From CAMLJR01 sp964500675 (GTDB taxonomy: Bacteria > Pseudomonadota > Gammaproteobacteria > Pseudomonadales > CAMLJR01), in contig CAZCNY010000005.1 in NCBI GenBank assembly GCA_964500675.1, positions 186,001 through 250,000 on the forward strand: 64,000 bases of DNA. The letters are read 5' to 3'. The position numbers were made by a program, and so were the translations under genes. The notes below the pieces were generated by a model that searched no databases, was not told the origin of the DNA, and was given only the letters and a program-made list of their open reading frames with translations. Positions 54,028 through 63,766 of this stretch are shown piece by piece; positions within the stretch are counted from its first letter, which is position 1; the number at the start of each line of letters is the position of its first letter.

Positions 54028-55452
54028 TCAACGCACGCCGGTGCCCAGCAATATCACTTCAACCGTACGCACCAGAATGTATAAGTCAAAAATCAAACTG
54101 TGATTTTTGATGTAGTACAGATCGTAGGTAAGCTTTTGCTCGGCATCGTGAGCCGAGGCGCCATAGGGGTAGCACAATTGCGCCCAGCCGGTGATGCCGG
54201 GTTTGACGCGATGGCGCTCGCGATAATAGGGAATCTGCTGGGCCAGCTCGTCGACGAATTGCGGCCTTTCCGGCCGCGGCCCGACGAAACTCATTTCACC
54301 CTTGAGCACATTGAATATTTGCGGCAATTCGTCGATGCGTGTGTTGCGAATGAACTGGCCCGTGCGCGTGATGCGGCTATCGTTTTTTTGCGCCCAGCGC
54401 GCCTTGCCATCCTTTTCGGCATCGACGCGCATGCTGCGAAATTTGTGCACGCGGAAAATACGTCCACCGAAACCGACGCGCTCCTGACTATAGATGATCG
54501 GCGCGCGCAACCCTTCCTCGAGCTTGATCGCAACGATTGCCAGCAGCATGAAAGGCCACGTGACCAGCAGCAATAACAAACTCGCTGTCACATCGAAACC
54601 GCGTTCGAGCAAATCGCGCATGAACGAAAACGAAAAACCGTCCGAAAATACCAACCACCCCGGCGACAACGTGCGAATATCGAGCTGACCCGATTCGCGT
54701 TCGAGAAAAGTGAGATCGTCGATGACGGCGATACCGTCGAGCTTGCAATCGAGCAACTCATCCAGCGGAAAACTGTTCTGATCCGAGCGCCGGCGCTCGT
54801 CGACCGCGACAACAATTTCCTGCACTTTTCGCTGCCGACTGAGTTCGAGCAACGTCCCCTGTGGTGGAACCAGCAGATCGGCGGACACCTTCGGCTCCAG
54901 CGCATTGATCGGCCAACAACCGACAATGGCGATATCCTCCTGCGCCTTCAGCCGCGTCAATGTCCCCAGCACACGCTGTGCGCGCGCGCCGGCACCGACG
55001 ATCAACACCTGCCAACGCAGCGTTTCGTTGCCGACAACCGTGCGCGTAATGAGCCGTAACAGCGCGATAATGAACAGCGAAATGACACTTGCGATCGCTA
55101 ACACACCGCGCCCGAATAACAGCGCCAGCGAAGAAAACAGATAAAAACCGGCCGATAGAATGGCTGTGCCGATCAGAAAAATCGCCACCATCGAACGCAG
55201 CATCGACCCCGTGAGGCCTTCTGGGTTATGCGGACGGTAAGCGCCCATCGCAATCATGCAGATCAAGTTGACGATGGCGTAGACCTGGGCGCGCGATTGC
55301 ACTCCCACGAAATCGACATCGGAAATACCGCTGAAATGAAATCGCAAACTGTGCGCTGCATAGACGGCCGCAACCATGGCGACGTATTCAAGCAGTACCA
55401 ACACGACGATATGAGCCGGTATGTACTGCCGAAATATCCTGATATGATTCAC
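54028..55452 (-). CDS. XrtA-system initiating sugar phosphotransferase (TIGR03013-like)
   Basis: A 474-residue protein: four or five N-terminal transmembrane segments, a Rossmann-like central part (VLIVGAGARAQRVLGTL), another transmembrane segment (about 275-300), and the bacterial sugar-transferase catalytic domain with YSQERVGFGGRIFRVHKFRS, NTRIDELPQIFNVLKGEMSF and GPRPERP. It transfers a sugar-1-phosphate to undecaprenyl phosphate to begin the repeat unit. It heads the five-gene minus-strand core operon. The start is GTG at 55452. Confidence 0.92.
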   Translation of the reverse strand: MNHIRIFRQYIPAHIVVLVLLEYVAMVAAVYAAHSLRFHFSGISDVDFVGVQSRAQVYAIVNLICMIAMGAYRPHNPEGLTGSMLRSMVAIFLIGTAILSAGFYLFSSLALLFGRGVLAIASVISLFIIALLRLITRTVVGNETLRWQVLIVGAGARAQRVLGTLTRLKAQEDIAIVGCWPINALEPKVSADLLVPPQGTLLELSRQRKVQEIVVAVDERRRSDQNSFPLDELLDCKLDGIAVIDDLTFLERESGQLDIRTLSPGWLVFSDGFSFSFMRDLLERGFDVTASLLLLLVTWPFMLLAIVAIKLEEGLRAPIIYSQERVGFGGRIFRVHKFRSMRVDAEKDGKARWAQKNDSRITRTGQFIRNTRIDELPQIFNVLKGEMSFVGPRPERPQFVDELAQQIPYYRERHRVKPGITGWAQLCYPYGASAHDAEQKLTYDLYYIKNHSLIFDLYILVRTVEVILLGTGVR

Positions 55453-55585
55453 TGTAAACTCACGCCGAGCTAAGTAAAAAGCATGGAATTATGGACCAGC
55501 GCGGCCGCGGCTGTCTAATCGCAACCACTCGCGCGCTCGATAATCTTCAGCCCTACTGCGTCGAACTTCCACTATAGGCCATCTT

Positions 55586-57196
55586 TTGATTTTAACCGCC
55601 GAGCTTGCGCAACGTTTTGTGCAACATCAAAAGCAGTTGCAGATGCAATCGCTGCTCGCTCTCTTCGAGACATCGCAGCGCGCCCACGCCTTTTCGCTCG
55701 ATGCGGCACAGTTGACGCTCGACTTTTCAAAACAATTTTGTAACACCGAAACGTTAAAGCTTTTCGACGAGTTGTGCTTACAGCTGGATCTGCGCGCGCG
55801 CATCGACGATTTATTCAATGGCGCGACCGTCAATCGCACCGAGCAACGCCCGGCGCTGCACACTTCGCTGCGCGCTGAAGACAGCCGGGCGCCCAACTTC
55901 AACGAGGTCATGCGCGCGCAAACCGCAATGCGCAACCTGGTCGATGCACTCCATACAGAGCGGCTGCGCGGGTTTAATGGACAACCCTTTGCCGACGTCG
56001 TTCATATCGGCATCGGCGGCTCGGATCTCGGGCCGCGCTGCGTAACCACCGCGTTGCGTGCCTTTTGCTGCAAGCGGCCGCGCGTGCACTTCGTCTCGAA
56101 CGTCGATCCCGACGAGCTGACCGATACGTTGCATGAATTGAATCCTGCGACGACGCTGTTCATCACCGCATCGAAATCGTTCACTACGCTCGAAACACTG
56201 ACCAACACCACGGCCGCGCGACAGTGGCTGCAAGCGGCCGCAGGCGCACAAAGTGTCGACAACCATTTCATCGCGCTTACGGCCAATCCGGCAAAAGCGC
56301 GGGCCTTCGGCATTCCCGCCGCACAGATATTGCCGATGTGGGATTGGGTCGGCGGGCGCTTTTCGCTGTGGTCCGCCATCGGCTTGCCGATTGCCATCGC
56401 CGTCGGCTGGGATAATTTCAAGGCAATGCTGCACGGCGCCGCGACCATGGACGCACACTATCGCAGCGCTCCGTTCACCGCCAACATGCCCGCCCTGCTC
56501 GGGTTGCTCGAATGGTGGTACTCGACATACTGGCAGGCGCACAGCGCGCTAGTACTGCCGTACTCGCATCGCTTGCGGTTGTTTCCGGCCTTTCTGCAGC
56601 AGCTGTCGATGGAAAGTCTCGGCAAGTCGGTCGATCTCGATGGTCAGCCGCTATCCGGCCACAGCGGTCTCGTGGTATGGGGCGAGCCCGGCAGCAATAG
56701 CCAGCATTCATTCATGCAATTGTTGCATCAAGGCACGCGCTTTATCCCTGTCGATTTCATCGCGGTGCTAAACACAGAGAACAGCATCGATGACCGGCAC
56801 GCGCACCTCTACGCGAATTGTTTGAGCCAGAGCCGCGCATTGATGGTCGGCAAATCGCTCGTGCAAGCCGAACAGGAACTCATCGCTTCCGGCCTGGATC
56901 ACGAACAAATACACAAGCTGGCGCCGCACAAGGTGCAACCCGGCAATCGCCCGAGCAACACCATCGTTCTCGATGCCCTGACACCCGAGCGCTTGGGAGC
57001 GCTGCTTGCGCTCTACGAGCACAAGGTGTTCACGCAAAGCGTACTCTGGAACATTAATGCCTTCGACCAATGGGGCGTCGAATTGGGCAAACAAGCGGCG
57101 GCAACCATTTTTGCAGCTATCGATAACATCGGCGAAACCAATTTCGATCCCTCGACGGCGCGATTGATCGAACGATTTAAATCCGCCAAACGGTAA
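55586..57196 (+). CDS. pgi: Glucose-6-phosphate isomerase
   Basis: Interconverts glucose-6-phosphate and fructose-6-phosphate. The 536-residue protein has HIGIGGSDLGPR, ASKSFTTLET, SMESLGKSVDLDG and EPGSNSQHSFMQLLHQGT, matching Pgi. The TTG start at 55586 gives the normal N-terminal length; the first internal ATG would delete part of the conserved fold. It supplies fructose-6-phosphate for the GDP-mannose branch. The intergenic region upstream (55453-55585) is shared with the divergent sugar phosphotransferase. Confidence 0.94.
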   Translation: MILTAELAQRFVQHQKQLQMQSLLALFETSQRAHAFSLDAAQLTLDFSKQFCNTETLKLFDELCLQLDLRARIDDLFNGATVNRTEQRPALHTSLRAEDSRAPNFNEVMRAQTAMRNLVDALHTERLRGFNGQPFADVVHIGIGGSDLGPRCVTTALRAFCCKRPRVHFVSNVDPDELTDTLHELNPATTLFITASKSFTTLETLTNTTAARQWLQAAAGAQSVDNHFIALTANPAKARAFGIPAAQILPMWDWVGGRFSLWSAIGLPIAIAVGWDNFKAMLHGAATMDAHYRSAPFTANMPALLGLLEWWYSTYWQAHSALVLPYSHRLRLFPAFLQQLSMESLGKSVDLDGQPLSGHSGLVVWGEPGSNSQHSFMQLLHQGTRFIPVDFIAVLNTENSIDDRHAHLYANCLSQSRALMVGKSLVQAEQELIASGLDHEQIHKLAPHKVQPGNRPSNTIVLDALTPERLGALLALYEHKVFTQSVLWNINAFDQWGVELGKQAAATIFAAIDNIGETNFDPSTARLIERFKSAKR

Positions 57197-57292
57197 TCGA
57201 TGCATGGCAACATCGAGCCGGCCTTGCTAGCCTCTATCGCTAATCTCCATCCGTTGCCCGCCGCGATCGCGCAGTTTTAAGGAAGCACCCGC

Positions 57293-58570
57293 ATGCAGAA
57301 CATCGAATCGTCTCGCATAGCCGTTATCGGCCTCGGTTATGTAGGCCTGCCGCTGGCCGTTGAATTCGGCAAACAGCTACCCACCGTCGGCTTCGATATC
57401 AACGAGCAGCGTGTTGCCGAATTGCGTCGCGGTATCGACAGCACCCTCGAAACCACCGCGACCGAACTCGCGACCGCGAAACACTTGACGATCACAGCCG
57501 AACACGCCGCGCTCGCCGATTGCAACGTTTATATCGTCACCGTGCCGACGCCTGTCGATGACAACAAGCAGCCCGATTTAACGCCGCTGCGCAAAGCCAG
57601 CGAAACCGTGGGCAAGGTGCTTAAAAGCGGCGATGTCGTCATTTACGAATCGACGGTTTACCCGGGCGCGACGGAAGAAGTTTGCGTACCGGTGATGGAA
57701 AAAATCTCGGGACTGAAATTTAACGCCGATTTTTTTGCGGGCTACAGCCCTGAGCGTATCAATCCCGGCGACAAGCAGCGCCGCTTGACCAACATTCTTA
57801 AAATCACCTCGGGCTCGACACCCGCAGCCGCCGATTTCGTCGATGCGCTCTATCGCCGCATCGTCACCGCCGGCACGCACAAAGCCAGTAACATCCGCGT
57901 CGCCGAAGCGGCAAAAGTCATCGAAAACACGCAGCGCGATGTCAACATCGCGCTCGTCAACGAACTCGCGCAGATATTCAAGCGCCTCGGTATCGACACT
58001 GAAGATGTGCTCAAAGCAGCCGGCACCAAATGGAATTTTCTGCCGTACCGCCCGGGCCTCGTCGGCGGCCATTGTATCGGCGTCGATCCCTACTATCTCG
58101 CAAGCAAAGCGCAACAGCACGGCTACTTCCCCGAAATCATCACGGCCAGCCGCCGCATCAACGACGGCATGGGCGTCTACGTCGCGAGTGAAGTGATGCG
58201 CTTGATGACGCAAAAACGCATTCACATCGTCGACGCGAATATTTTGGTGATGGGGCTGGCGTTCAAAGAAAATTGTCCGGATTTACGCAACACGCGCGTC
58301 GTCGACATCGTCAATGAACTCGCGCTATGCAACGCGAACGTCGATGTCTACGATCCGTGGGTTGAATCCGAGCACGCCAACGCCGAATTTGGTTTCACAA
58401 CCATTGCGCAACCCGCGGAGCGCCATTACGACGCCATTATCGTCGCGGTCGCGCACGACAAATTCAAAGAGATGGGTATCGATGCCGTGCGCAAACTCGC
58501 GAAAAATACATCGGTGATTTTCGATATTAAATATTTGTTTCCCGCCGACAAAGTCGACGGACGGCTGTGA
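57293..58570 (+). CDS. UDP-HexNAc 6-dehydrogenase (TviB/WbpO-like)
   Basis: A 425-residue NAD-dependent nucleotide-sugar dehydrogenase. N-terminal AVIGLGYVGLPLAVEFGK binds NAD; GYSPERINPGDKQRRL, a conserved lysine-containing segment AEAAKVIENTQRDVNIALVN, and the catalytic Cys in GGHCIGVDPYYLA follow. The GYSPERINPGD pattern is that of TviB/WbpO/WbpA-type enzymes making UDP-GalNAcA or UDP-GlcNAcA. A good ribosome site (AAGGAAG) precedes the ATG. It converges with manB, 11 bp away. Confidence 0.9.
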   Translation: MQNIESSRIAVIGLGYVGLPLAVEFGKQLPTVGFDINEQRVAELRRGIDSTLETTATELATAKHLTITAEHAALADCNVYIVTVPTPVDDNKQPDLTPLRKASETVGKVLKSGDVVIYESTVYPGATEEVCVPVMEKISGLKFNADFFAGYSPERINPGDKQRRLTNILKITSGSTPAAADFVDALYRRIVTAGTHKASNIRVAEAAKVIENTQRDVNIALVNELAQIFKRLGIDTEDVLKAAGTKWNFLPYRPGLVGGHCIGVDPYYLASKAQQHGYFPEIITASRRINDGMGVYVASEVMRLMTQKRIHIVDANILVMGLAFKENCPDLRNTRVVDIVNELALCNANVDVYDPWVESEHANAEFGFTTIAQPAERHYDAIIVAVAHDKFKEMGIDAVRKLAKNTSVIFDIKYLFPADKVDGRL

Positions 58571-58581
58571 CGTGCGAACGA

Positions 58582-59958
58582 TTACGACGCGGCATCGACC
58601 GCGTGCAGCAGCTCCGCGGTTTTTTCCTGCATCAGCACGGTATCGCCACGGCTCTCGACATTCACGCGCAGCACCGGCTCGGTATTTGAGCCGCGCACAT
58701 TGAAACGCCACTCACCCATAACCATGCTCAAACCATCGGTGCGATCGATTGCTTTCGCCGCCGGCGCATAGCGCACCTCGATCGCCGCGAGCACGGCTTT
58801 GACATCCTTCACCTTGCGATTGATCTCGCCGCTGCACGGATACGCGGCCTGACGTTCGTGCATCAGCTGCGACAGCGATTTCTCGTTCACTGAAATTAAT
58901 TGCGTGACGAGCAGCCACGGAATCATGCCGCTATCGCAATAAGCAAAATCGCGAAAATAATGGTGTGCGCTCATCTCGCCACCATAAATTGCATTTTCCT
59001 TGCGCATGCGTTCCTTGATAAACGCGTGACCGGTTTTGCTTTGTACCGCAGTGCCGCCCAACCCCTGCACAATATCGATCGTATTCCACGTCAGACGCGG
59101 ATCATGCACGATGCGCTGGCCGCCGCCGAATTTGCGCAGAAACGCTTCGGCGAGCATGCCGACGATGTAATAGCCTTCGATGAACTCACCGTTTTCGTCG
59201 AAGAAGAAGCAGCGATCGAAATCGCCGTCCCAGGCGATACCGAGATCGGCTTTGTGCGCGCGCACGGCAGCGATCGTCGGCGCGCGATTTTCTTCGAGCA
59301 GCGGATTCGGCACACCGTGCGGAAAATTGCCATCGGGCTCATGATGCACTTTGATAAATTGAAACGGCAAAAACTTTTCGAGGCGATCGACAACCAGACC
59401 GGCGCCGCCGTTGCCTGCATTCACGACAATTTTCAACGGCTTCAGTTTTTTCACGTCGACGTACGACAACAAGTGTTGTATGTACGCATCGGCCGTATCG
59501 AGCGCTTGATAATTGCCGCGTTTGGCGACCGGCGCAAAACGATTTTCTTCGGCGACTCGTTGAATATCGAATAAGCCGCTGTCGCCGCTGATTGGCCTAG
59601 ATCCTTCGCGCACGAATTTCATGCCGTTGTAATCTTTCGGATTGTGACTTGCCGTGACCGCAATACCACCGCCCATGCCTTTTCCATCGACGATGGCATG
59701 GAACGTCGCAAAATAAATTTCCTCGGTGCCGCACAAACCGATGTCATAAACATCGACGCCGCCATCGCGCAAACCATTGGCTGTCGCCGTTTTCAACGCT
59801 GCGCTGGTCAAACGAATATCGTGGCCAACCACCACGTTACCGGGCTTGACAACGTCCGCGTACGCGCGACCGATACGATAGGCAATATCTTCATTGATCT
59901 GATCGGGAACCCGACCGCGGACATCGTAGGCCTTAAAACATTCAAACTTATCGCTCAT
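58582..59958 (-). CDS. manB: Phosphomannomutase/phosphoglucomutase
   Basis: A 458-residue alpha-D-phosphohexomutase. The active-site serine lies in VTASHNPKDYNG, the metal loop is DGDFDRCFFFD, and the C-terminal phosphate-binding region is RGSNTEPVLRVNVE. It makes mannose-1-phosphate (or glucose-1-phosphate) for the ManC and GalU enzymes encoded next. The ATG at 59958 gives MSDKFECFKAYDVRG, the expected start; the frame is open 36 codons further. It is 38 bp after galU. Confidence 0.93.
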   Translation of the reverse strand: MSDKFECFKAYDVRGRVPDQINEDIAYRIGRAYADVVKPGNVVVGHDIRLTSAALKTATANGLRDGGVDVYDIGLCGTEEIYFATFHAIVDGKGMGGGIAVTASHNPKDYNGMKFVREGSRPISGDSGLFDIQRVAEENRFAPVAKRGNYQALDTADAYIQHLLSYVDVKKLKPLKIVVNAGNGGAGLVVDRLEKFLPFQFIKVHHEPDGNFPHGVPNPLLEENRAPTIAAVRAHKADLGIAWDGDFDRCFFFDENGEFIEGYYIVGMLAEAFLRKFGGGQRIVHDPRLTWNTIDIVQGLGGTAVQSKTGHAFIKERMRKENAIYGGEMSAHHYFRDFAYCDSGMIPWLLVTQLISVNEKSLSQLMHERQAAYPCSGEINRKVKDVKAVLAAIEVRYAPAAKAIDRTDGLSMVMGEWRFNVRGSNTEPVLRVNVESRGDTVLMQEKTAELLHAVDAAS

Positions 59959-59996
59959 CACTGCACTCGATTCGTCGCTGATCTCAATAAACAGAA

Positions 59997-60827
59997 TTAA
60001 TCCGGCGTATAAATATTTTCGTAAACGTAATTCGTTGCTTCGACGAAGCCGTCCACTGCGCCACAATCGAAACGCCGACCGTGAAACTTATACGCCATTA
60101 CGCAGCCGTTGCGCGCCTGCGTCATCAGTGCATCGGTGATTTGCACCTCGCCATTTTTACCGGGCGCCGTATCGCGCAAAATATCGAAAATATCGGGTGT
60201 CAATATATAGCGGCCGATAATCGCGAGATTCGATGGCGCTTCGGACTGCTTTGGTTTTTCCACCATGTTGTCGACGCGATACAAACCATCCTTGAGCGAT
60301 TCGCCGGCGATCACGCCGTATTTTTCGATTTGATCCATCGGCACTTCCTGCACCGCGACGATGCTGCAACGGAATTGGCGAAACAATCGCACCATTTGCG
60401 CCATCACACCGTCGCCCGCCTCGTTGATGCAAAGGTCGTCCGATAAAATCACGCCAAACGGCTCGTTGCCGATCAGCACTTCGCCGGTCAGAATCGCATG
60501 GCCGAGACCTTTCATTTCGCGCTGGCGCGTCATCGTGAACGTGCCCTTCTCAAGCACGCCACGAATCCCCGTCAAATATTTTTCCTTGCTCGTGCCCGCG
60601 ATTTGATGTTCGAGCTCGTAGCTGATATCGAAATGATCCGAAATCGAGCGCTTGCCGCGGCCCGTCACGAAGGCGATTTCGCGCAGCCCCGCATCGATCG
60701 CCTCTTCGACGCCGTATTGCACCAGCGGTTTATTCACGATCGGCAACATTTCTTTCGGCATCGACTTCGTCGCCGGCAGAAAGCGCGTGCCATAACCCGC
60801 GACAGGAAATAAGCATTTTTTGATCAT
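59997..60827 (-). CDS. galU: UTP-glucose-1-phosphate uridylyltransferase
   Basis: Makes UDP-glucose. The N-terminal nucleotide-binding signature reads VAGYGTRFLPATKSMPKEML, and VEKPKQSEAPSNLAIIGRYI lies in the middle; 276 aa is a usual GalU length. AAAGG precedes the ATG at 60827. It lies between manC and manB, so UDP-glucose and GDP-mannose supply are transcribed together, and its product feeds Ugd encoded upstream. Confidence 0.95.
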   Translation of the reverse strand: MIKKCLFPVAGYGTRFLPATKSMPKEMLPIVNKPLVQYGVEEAIDAGLREIAFVTGRGKRSISDHFDISYELEHQIAGTSKEKYLTGIRGVLEKGTFTMTRQREMKGLGHAILTGEVLIGNEPFGVILSDDLCINEAGDGVMAQMVRLFRQFRCSIVAVQEVPMDQIEKYGVIAGESLKDGLYRVDNMVEKPKQSEAPSNLAIIGRYILTPDIFDILRDTAPGKNGEVQITDALMTQARNGCVMAYKFHGRRFDCGAVDGFVEATNYVYENIYTPD

Positions 60828-60868
60828 CTAACGAATACCTTTGTTATTGATTTGCTGATTCTATACCG

Positions 60869-62281
60869 CTACTGACTGCGTCCGTAAACATCCTGAAAAC
60901 GCACAATATCGTCTTCGCCGAGATAACTGCCCGTCTGCACCTCGATCATTTCGAGCGGAATCACACCGGGATTCGCCAAGCGATGGCGATTGCCGAGCGG
61001 GATATATGTCGATTCATCCTCCGACAGCAAATACTCTTTATCGCCGCACGTTACCTTCGCGGTGCCGCTCACAACGATCCAATGCTCGGCGCGATGGTGA
61101 TGCATCTGCAATGACAATTGCTGGCCGGGATTCACAATAATGCGCTTGACCTGAAAACGATGCGCATTGACCAGCGATTCGTACGAGCCCCACGGCCGGT
61201 ACACGCGCTTGTGCAACGTCGCCTCATCGCGCCGATTCTTTTTAAGCGCCGTGACAATATGCTTCACATCCTGCACGCGCGCTTTGTTCGCGATCAATAC
61301 CGCATCGGATGTTTCGACGACGACGATATCGTCGACACCGATCGCAGCGACCAAACGCGATTCGGAGCGAATGTAGCTGGCATTGACCTCGTGCACGAGC
61401 ACGTCGCCGCTGAGCACATTGCCATCCTCGTCTTTATCTTCGACCTCCCACAGCGACGACCACGAACCGACATCGCTCCACCCGCACGCGAGCGGAATTA
61501 CCATGCCTTTGCGCGTGCGCTCCATCACGGCGTAATCGATCGAATCGCTCGGGCACGCCGCGAATGCGGTCTTATCGAGGCGCGCGAAATCGAGATCGTT
61601 ATGCGCAGTTTCGAGCGCTTTGCGCGCAGCCGATAAAATCGCTGGCGCGTGCGCTTCGAGTTCGGCGAGATAAGCATCGGCGCGCAATAAAAACATGCCG
61701 CTATTCCACACATATTCACCGCTCTGCACATATTTTTTTGCAGTGTCGAGATCGGGCTTTTCGACGAATTGCTTGAGCTGATGAATACCGTCGCGCCACA
61801 CCGCACCGGCCTGAATGTAACCGTAACCCGTTTCAGGCGCCGTCGGCACAATTCCGAATGTTACGAGATAACCTTCTGCCGCAGCGGCCATGCCGCGCGC
61901 GACCGCAGCGGCAAACACCTCAGGCTGCTGAATGACATGATCCGCCGGCAGCACCAGCAATGTCGCATCTGCATGCAGCGTCAGCGCCCGCAGTGCCGCC
62001 ACGGCAACCGCGGGCGCCGTATTTTTACCTTCGGGCTCAAGCAAAATCGCGGCGGCTTTGACGCCGCTCTGCCGCAACTGCTCGGCGACTAAAAAGCGAT
62101 GTTCATCGTTGCACACCACGATCGGCGCGCCGACATTGTCGATCGCCGCCGCGCGCTGCAAGGTCTGCGCTAGCAAACTGCCCTGTCCCGTCAACGGCAA
62201 AAATTGTTTGGGATAGAGTTCGCGCGATACCGGCCACAATCGGCTACCGACGCCGCCTGATAATAAAACGGGAATCAACAT
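60869..62281 (-). CDS. manC: Mannose-1-phosphate guanylyltransferase / mannose-6-phosphate isomerase
   Basis: A bifunctional enzyme of 470 aa. The guanylyltransferase half begins PVLLSGGVGSRLWPVSREL and has FVEKPDLDTAKKYV. The C-terminal cupin isomerase half has GQQLSLQMHHHRAEHWIVVS and the metal-binding histidines. It makes GDP-mannose. AGGA seven bases before the ATG supports the start. It lies 132 bp downstream of ugd with a tandem-repeat array in between. Confidence 0.94.
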   Translation of the reverse strand: MLIPVLLSGGVGSRLWPVSRELYPKQFLPLTGQGSLLAQTLQRAAAIDNVGAPIVVCNDEHRFLVAEQLRQSGVKAAAILLEPEGKNTAPAVAVAALRALTLHADATLLVLPADHVIQQPEVFAAAVARGMAAAAEGYLVTFGIVPTAPETGYGYIQAGAVWRDGIHQLKQFVEKPDLDTAKKYVQSGEYVWNSGMFLLRADAYLAELEAHAPAILSAARKALETAHNDLDFARLDKTAFAACPSDSIDYAVMERTRKGMVIPLACGWSDVGSWSSLWEVEDKDEDGNVLSGDVLVHEVNASYIRSESRLVAAIGVDDIVVVETSDAVLIANKARVQDVKHIVTALKKNRRDEATLHKRVYRPWGSYESLVNAHRFQVKRIIVNPGQQLSLQMHHHRAEHWIVVSGTAKVTCGDKEYLLSEDESTYIPLGNRHRLANPGVIPLEMIEVQTGSYLGEDDIVRFQDVYGRSQ

Positions 62282-62324
62282 CCTGAATTCCTATTAATTG
62301 GGTTAATTCAATTAAATACTTAGT

Positions 62325-62400
62325 GCAACAAACCGCTAATGCAATAAAACGGTTAATGCGATAAAACAACTAATGCAACAAAATAGTTAACGCGATTAAT
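62325..62400. repeat. Degenerate 17-bp tandem repeat, four units plus a partial one
   Basis: Units start at 62325, 62341, 62358 and 62375 with a partial fifth at 62392. Each resembles GCAATAAAACGGTTAAT with changes. The array fills most of the ugd-manC intergenic region and is AT-rich. Confidence 0.85.
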
Positions 62401-62413
62401 TTGTCGGCGCATA

Positions 62414-63766
62414 TTAAATCGTTGTCGCCACACCCGAGCGGCCGATTGCATAATGCGTAAAACCTTGGCCGCCGAGCATTTCCGGGTCGTACTGATTGCG
62501 ACCATCAAAAATAATCGGCGACCGCATCAAATCTTTCATCGCATCAAAATCCGGTTGACGGAAGCGCTTCCACTCGGTGACCAGCACCATTGCATCGGCG
62601 TCTTTCAACACATCGTACTGGTACTTCAGTAAAGTGACGCGGCCATCGGCCAACCACTCGGGCGGCAACTCTTTCGCCGCCGTTTCGAGCGCGACAGGGT
62701 CGTAGGCGCTGACGCTGGCCCCGGCTTGCACGAGCGCTTTGATTAATACGATAGAAGATGCTTCGCGCATATCATCGGTACCCGGTTTAAACGCGAGCCC
62801 CCAAATACCGAATCTGCGACCGCGTAAATCGGCGCCGAAGTGTTTGCGGATTTTTTCGAACAACACCTGTTTCTGACTGGCATTGCGCGCTTCGACCGCC
62901 TCCATCACCAGCGGCGTAAAATCATGGGCGCGGCTCATATGAATCAACGCTTGCACGTCCTTCGGAAAACACGAACCGCCATAGCCGCAACCCGGGTAGA
63001 TAAACGCATAACCGATGCGTTTGTCAGAACCGATACCGCGCCGCACCTGCTCGACGTCGACATTCATACGATCGCACAAATTCGCAATTTCATTCATGAA
63101 CGAAATCCGCGTGGCGAGCATCGCGTTGGCCGCATACTTGGTCAGTTCGGCATCGCGCACACCCATCGTCAGCAAACGATCGTTCACGCGCACATACGGC
63201 GCATAAAGATCCGCCATTTTTTCGCGCGCGCGCGCGCTTTCGCAGCCGATAATGACGCGATCGGGACGCATGAAATCCTCGACCGCAGCGCCTTCTTTCA
63301 AAAACTCAGGATTGCTGACTACATCGAACTCGATATCGACACCGCGACTTTGCAATTCGGCGGCAATCGTGGCGCGGACCTTTTCCGCCGTGCCGACCGG
63401 CACGGTCGACTTATCGACCACGACGGCATAATGTTGCAGGTGTTCGCCAATACTGCGCGCGGCGGCAAGCACGTATTTAAGATCGGCCGAACCATCCTCA
63501 CCGGGCGGCGTCCCAACCGCGATAAAAATATATTCCGCTTTCTTCAGCGCATCGGCGAAGCTGCTGGTGAACGCCAGCAAACCGTTGGCGACCGCGCTTT
63601 CGACAATAGATTGCAACCCGGGCTCATAAATTGGCATTTCGCCGCGCCGCAACCGCGCCAGTTTGTTTTCATCGACATCGACACAGACAACATGATTACC
63701 CATTTCGGTAAAGCATGCGCCCGTCACCAAGCCGACATAGCCCGTTCCAATGACCGCAATATGCAA
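62414..63766 (-). CDS. ugd: UDP-glucose 6-dehydrogenase
   Basis: Oxidises UDP-glucose to UDP-glucuronate with NAD. MHIAVIGTGYVGLVTGACFT is the NAD-binding start; VVSNPEFLKEGAAVEDFMRP and the catalytic Cys in YGGSCFPKDVQAL are the family hallmarks, and WGLAFKPGTDDMREA follows. Length 450 aa is typical. The start is TTG at 63766, backed by GGGAG seven bases upstream. UDP-glucuronate is probably a component of the exopolysaccharide. Confidence 0.95.
   Translation of the reverse strand: MHIAVIGTGYVGLVTGACFTEMGNHVVCVDVDENKLARLRRGEMPIYEPGLQSIVESAVANGLLAFTSSFADALKKAEYIFIAVGTPPGEDGSADLKYVLAAARSIGEHLQHYAVVVDKSTVPVGTAEKVRATIAAELQSRGVDIEFDVVSNPEFLKEGAAVEDFMRPDRVIIGCESARAREKMADLYAPYVRVNDRLLTMGVRDAELTKYAANAMLATRISFMNEIANLCDRMNVDVEQVRRGIGSDKRIGYAFIYPGCGYGGSCFPKDVQALIHMSRAHDFTPLVMEAVEARNASQKQVLFEKIRKHFGADLRGRRFGIWGLAFKPGTDDMREASSIVLIKALVQAGASVSAYDPVALETAAKELPPEWLADGRVTLLKYQYDVLKDADAMVLVTEWKRFRQPDFDAMKDLMRSPIIFDGRNQYDPEMLGGQGFTHYAIGRSGVATTI

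Noticed and set aside
55475..55495. A GG...GC pattern upstream of the initiating sugar phosphotransferase, considered as sigma-54 promoter
   Set aside because: The doublets are 13 bp apart instead of 10.
57197..57216. TCGATG/CATCGA hairpin after pgi as terminator
   Set aside because: The stem is only 6 bp, no T-run follows, and the next gene on the same strand starts soon after.
62325..62400. CRISPR array
   Set aside because: The units are contiguous, only 17 bp and degenerate, with no spacers and no cas genes.
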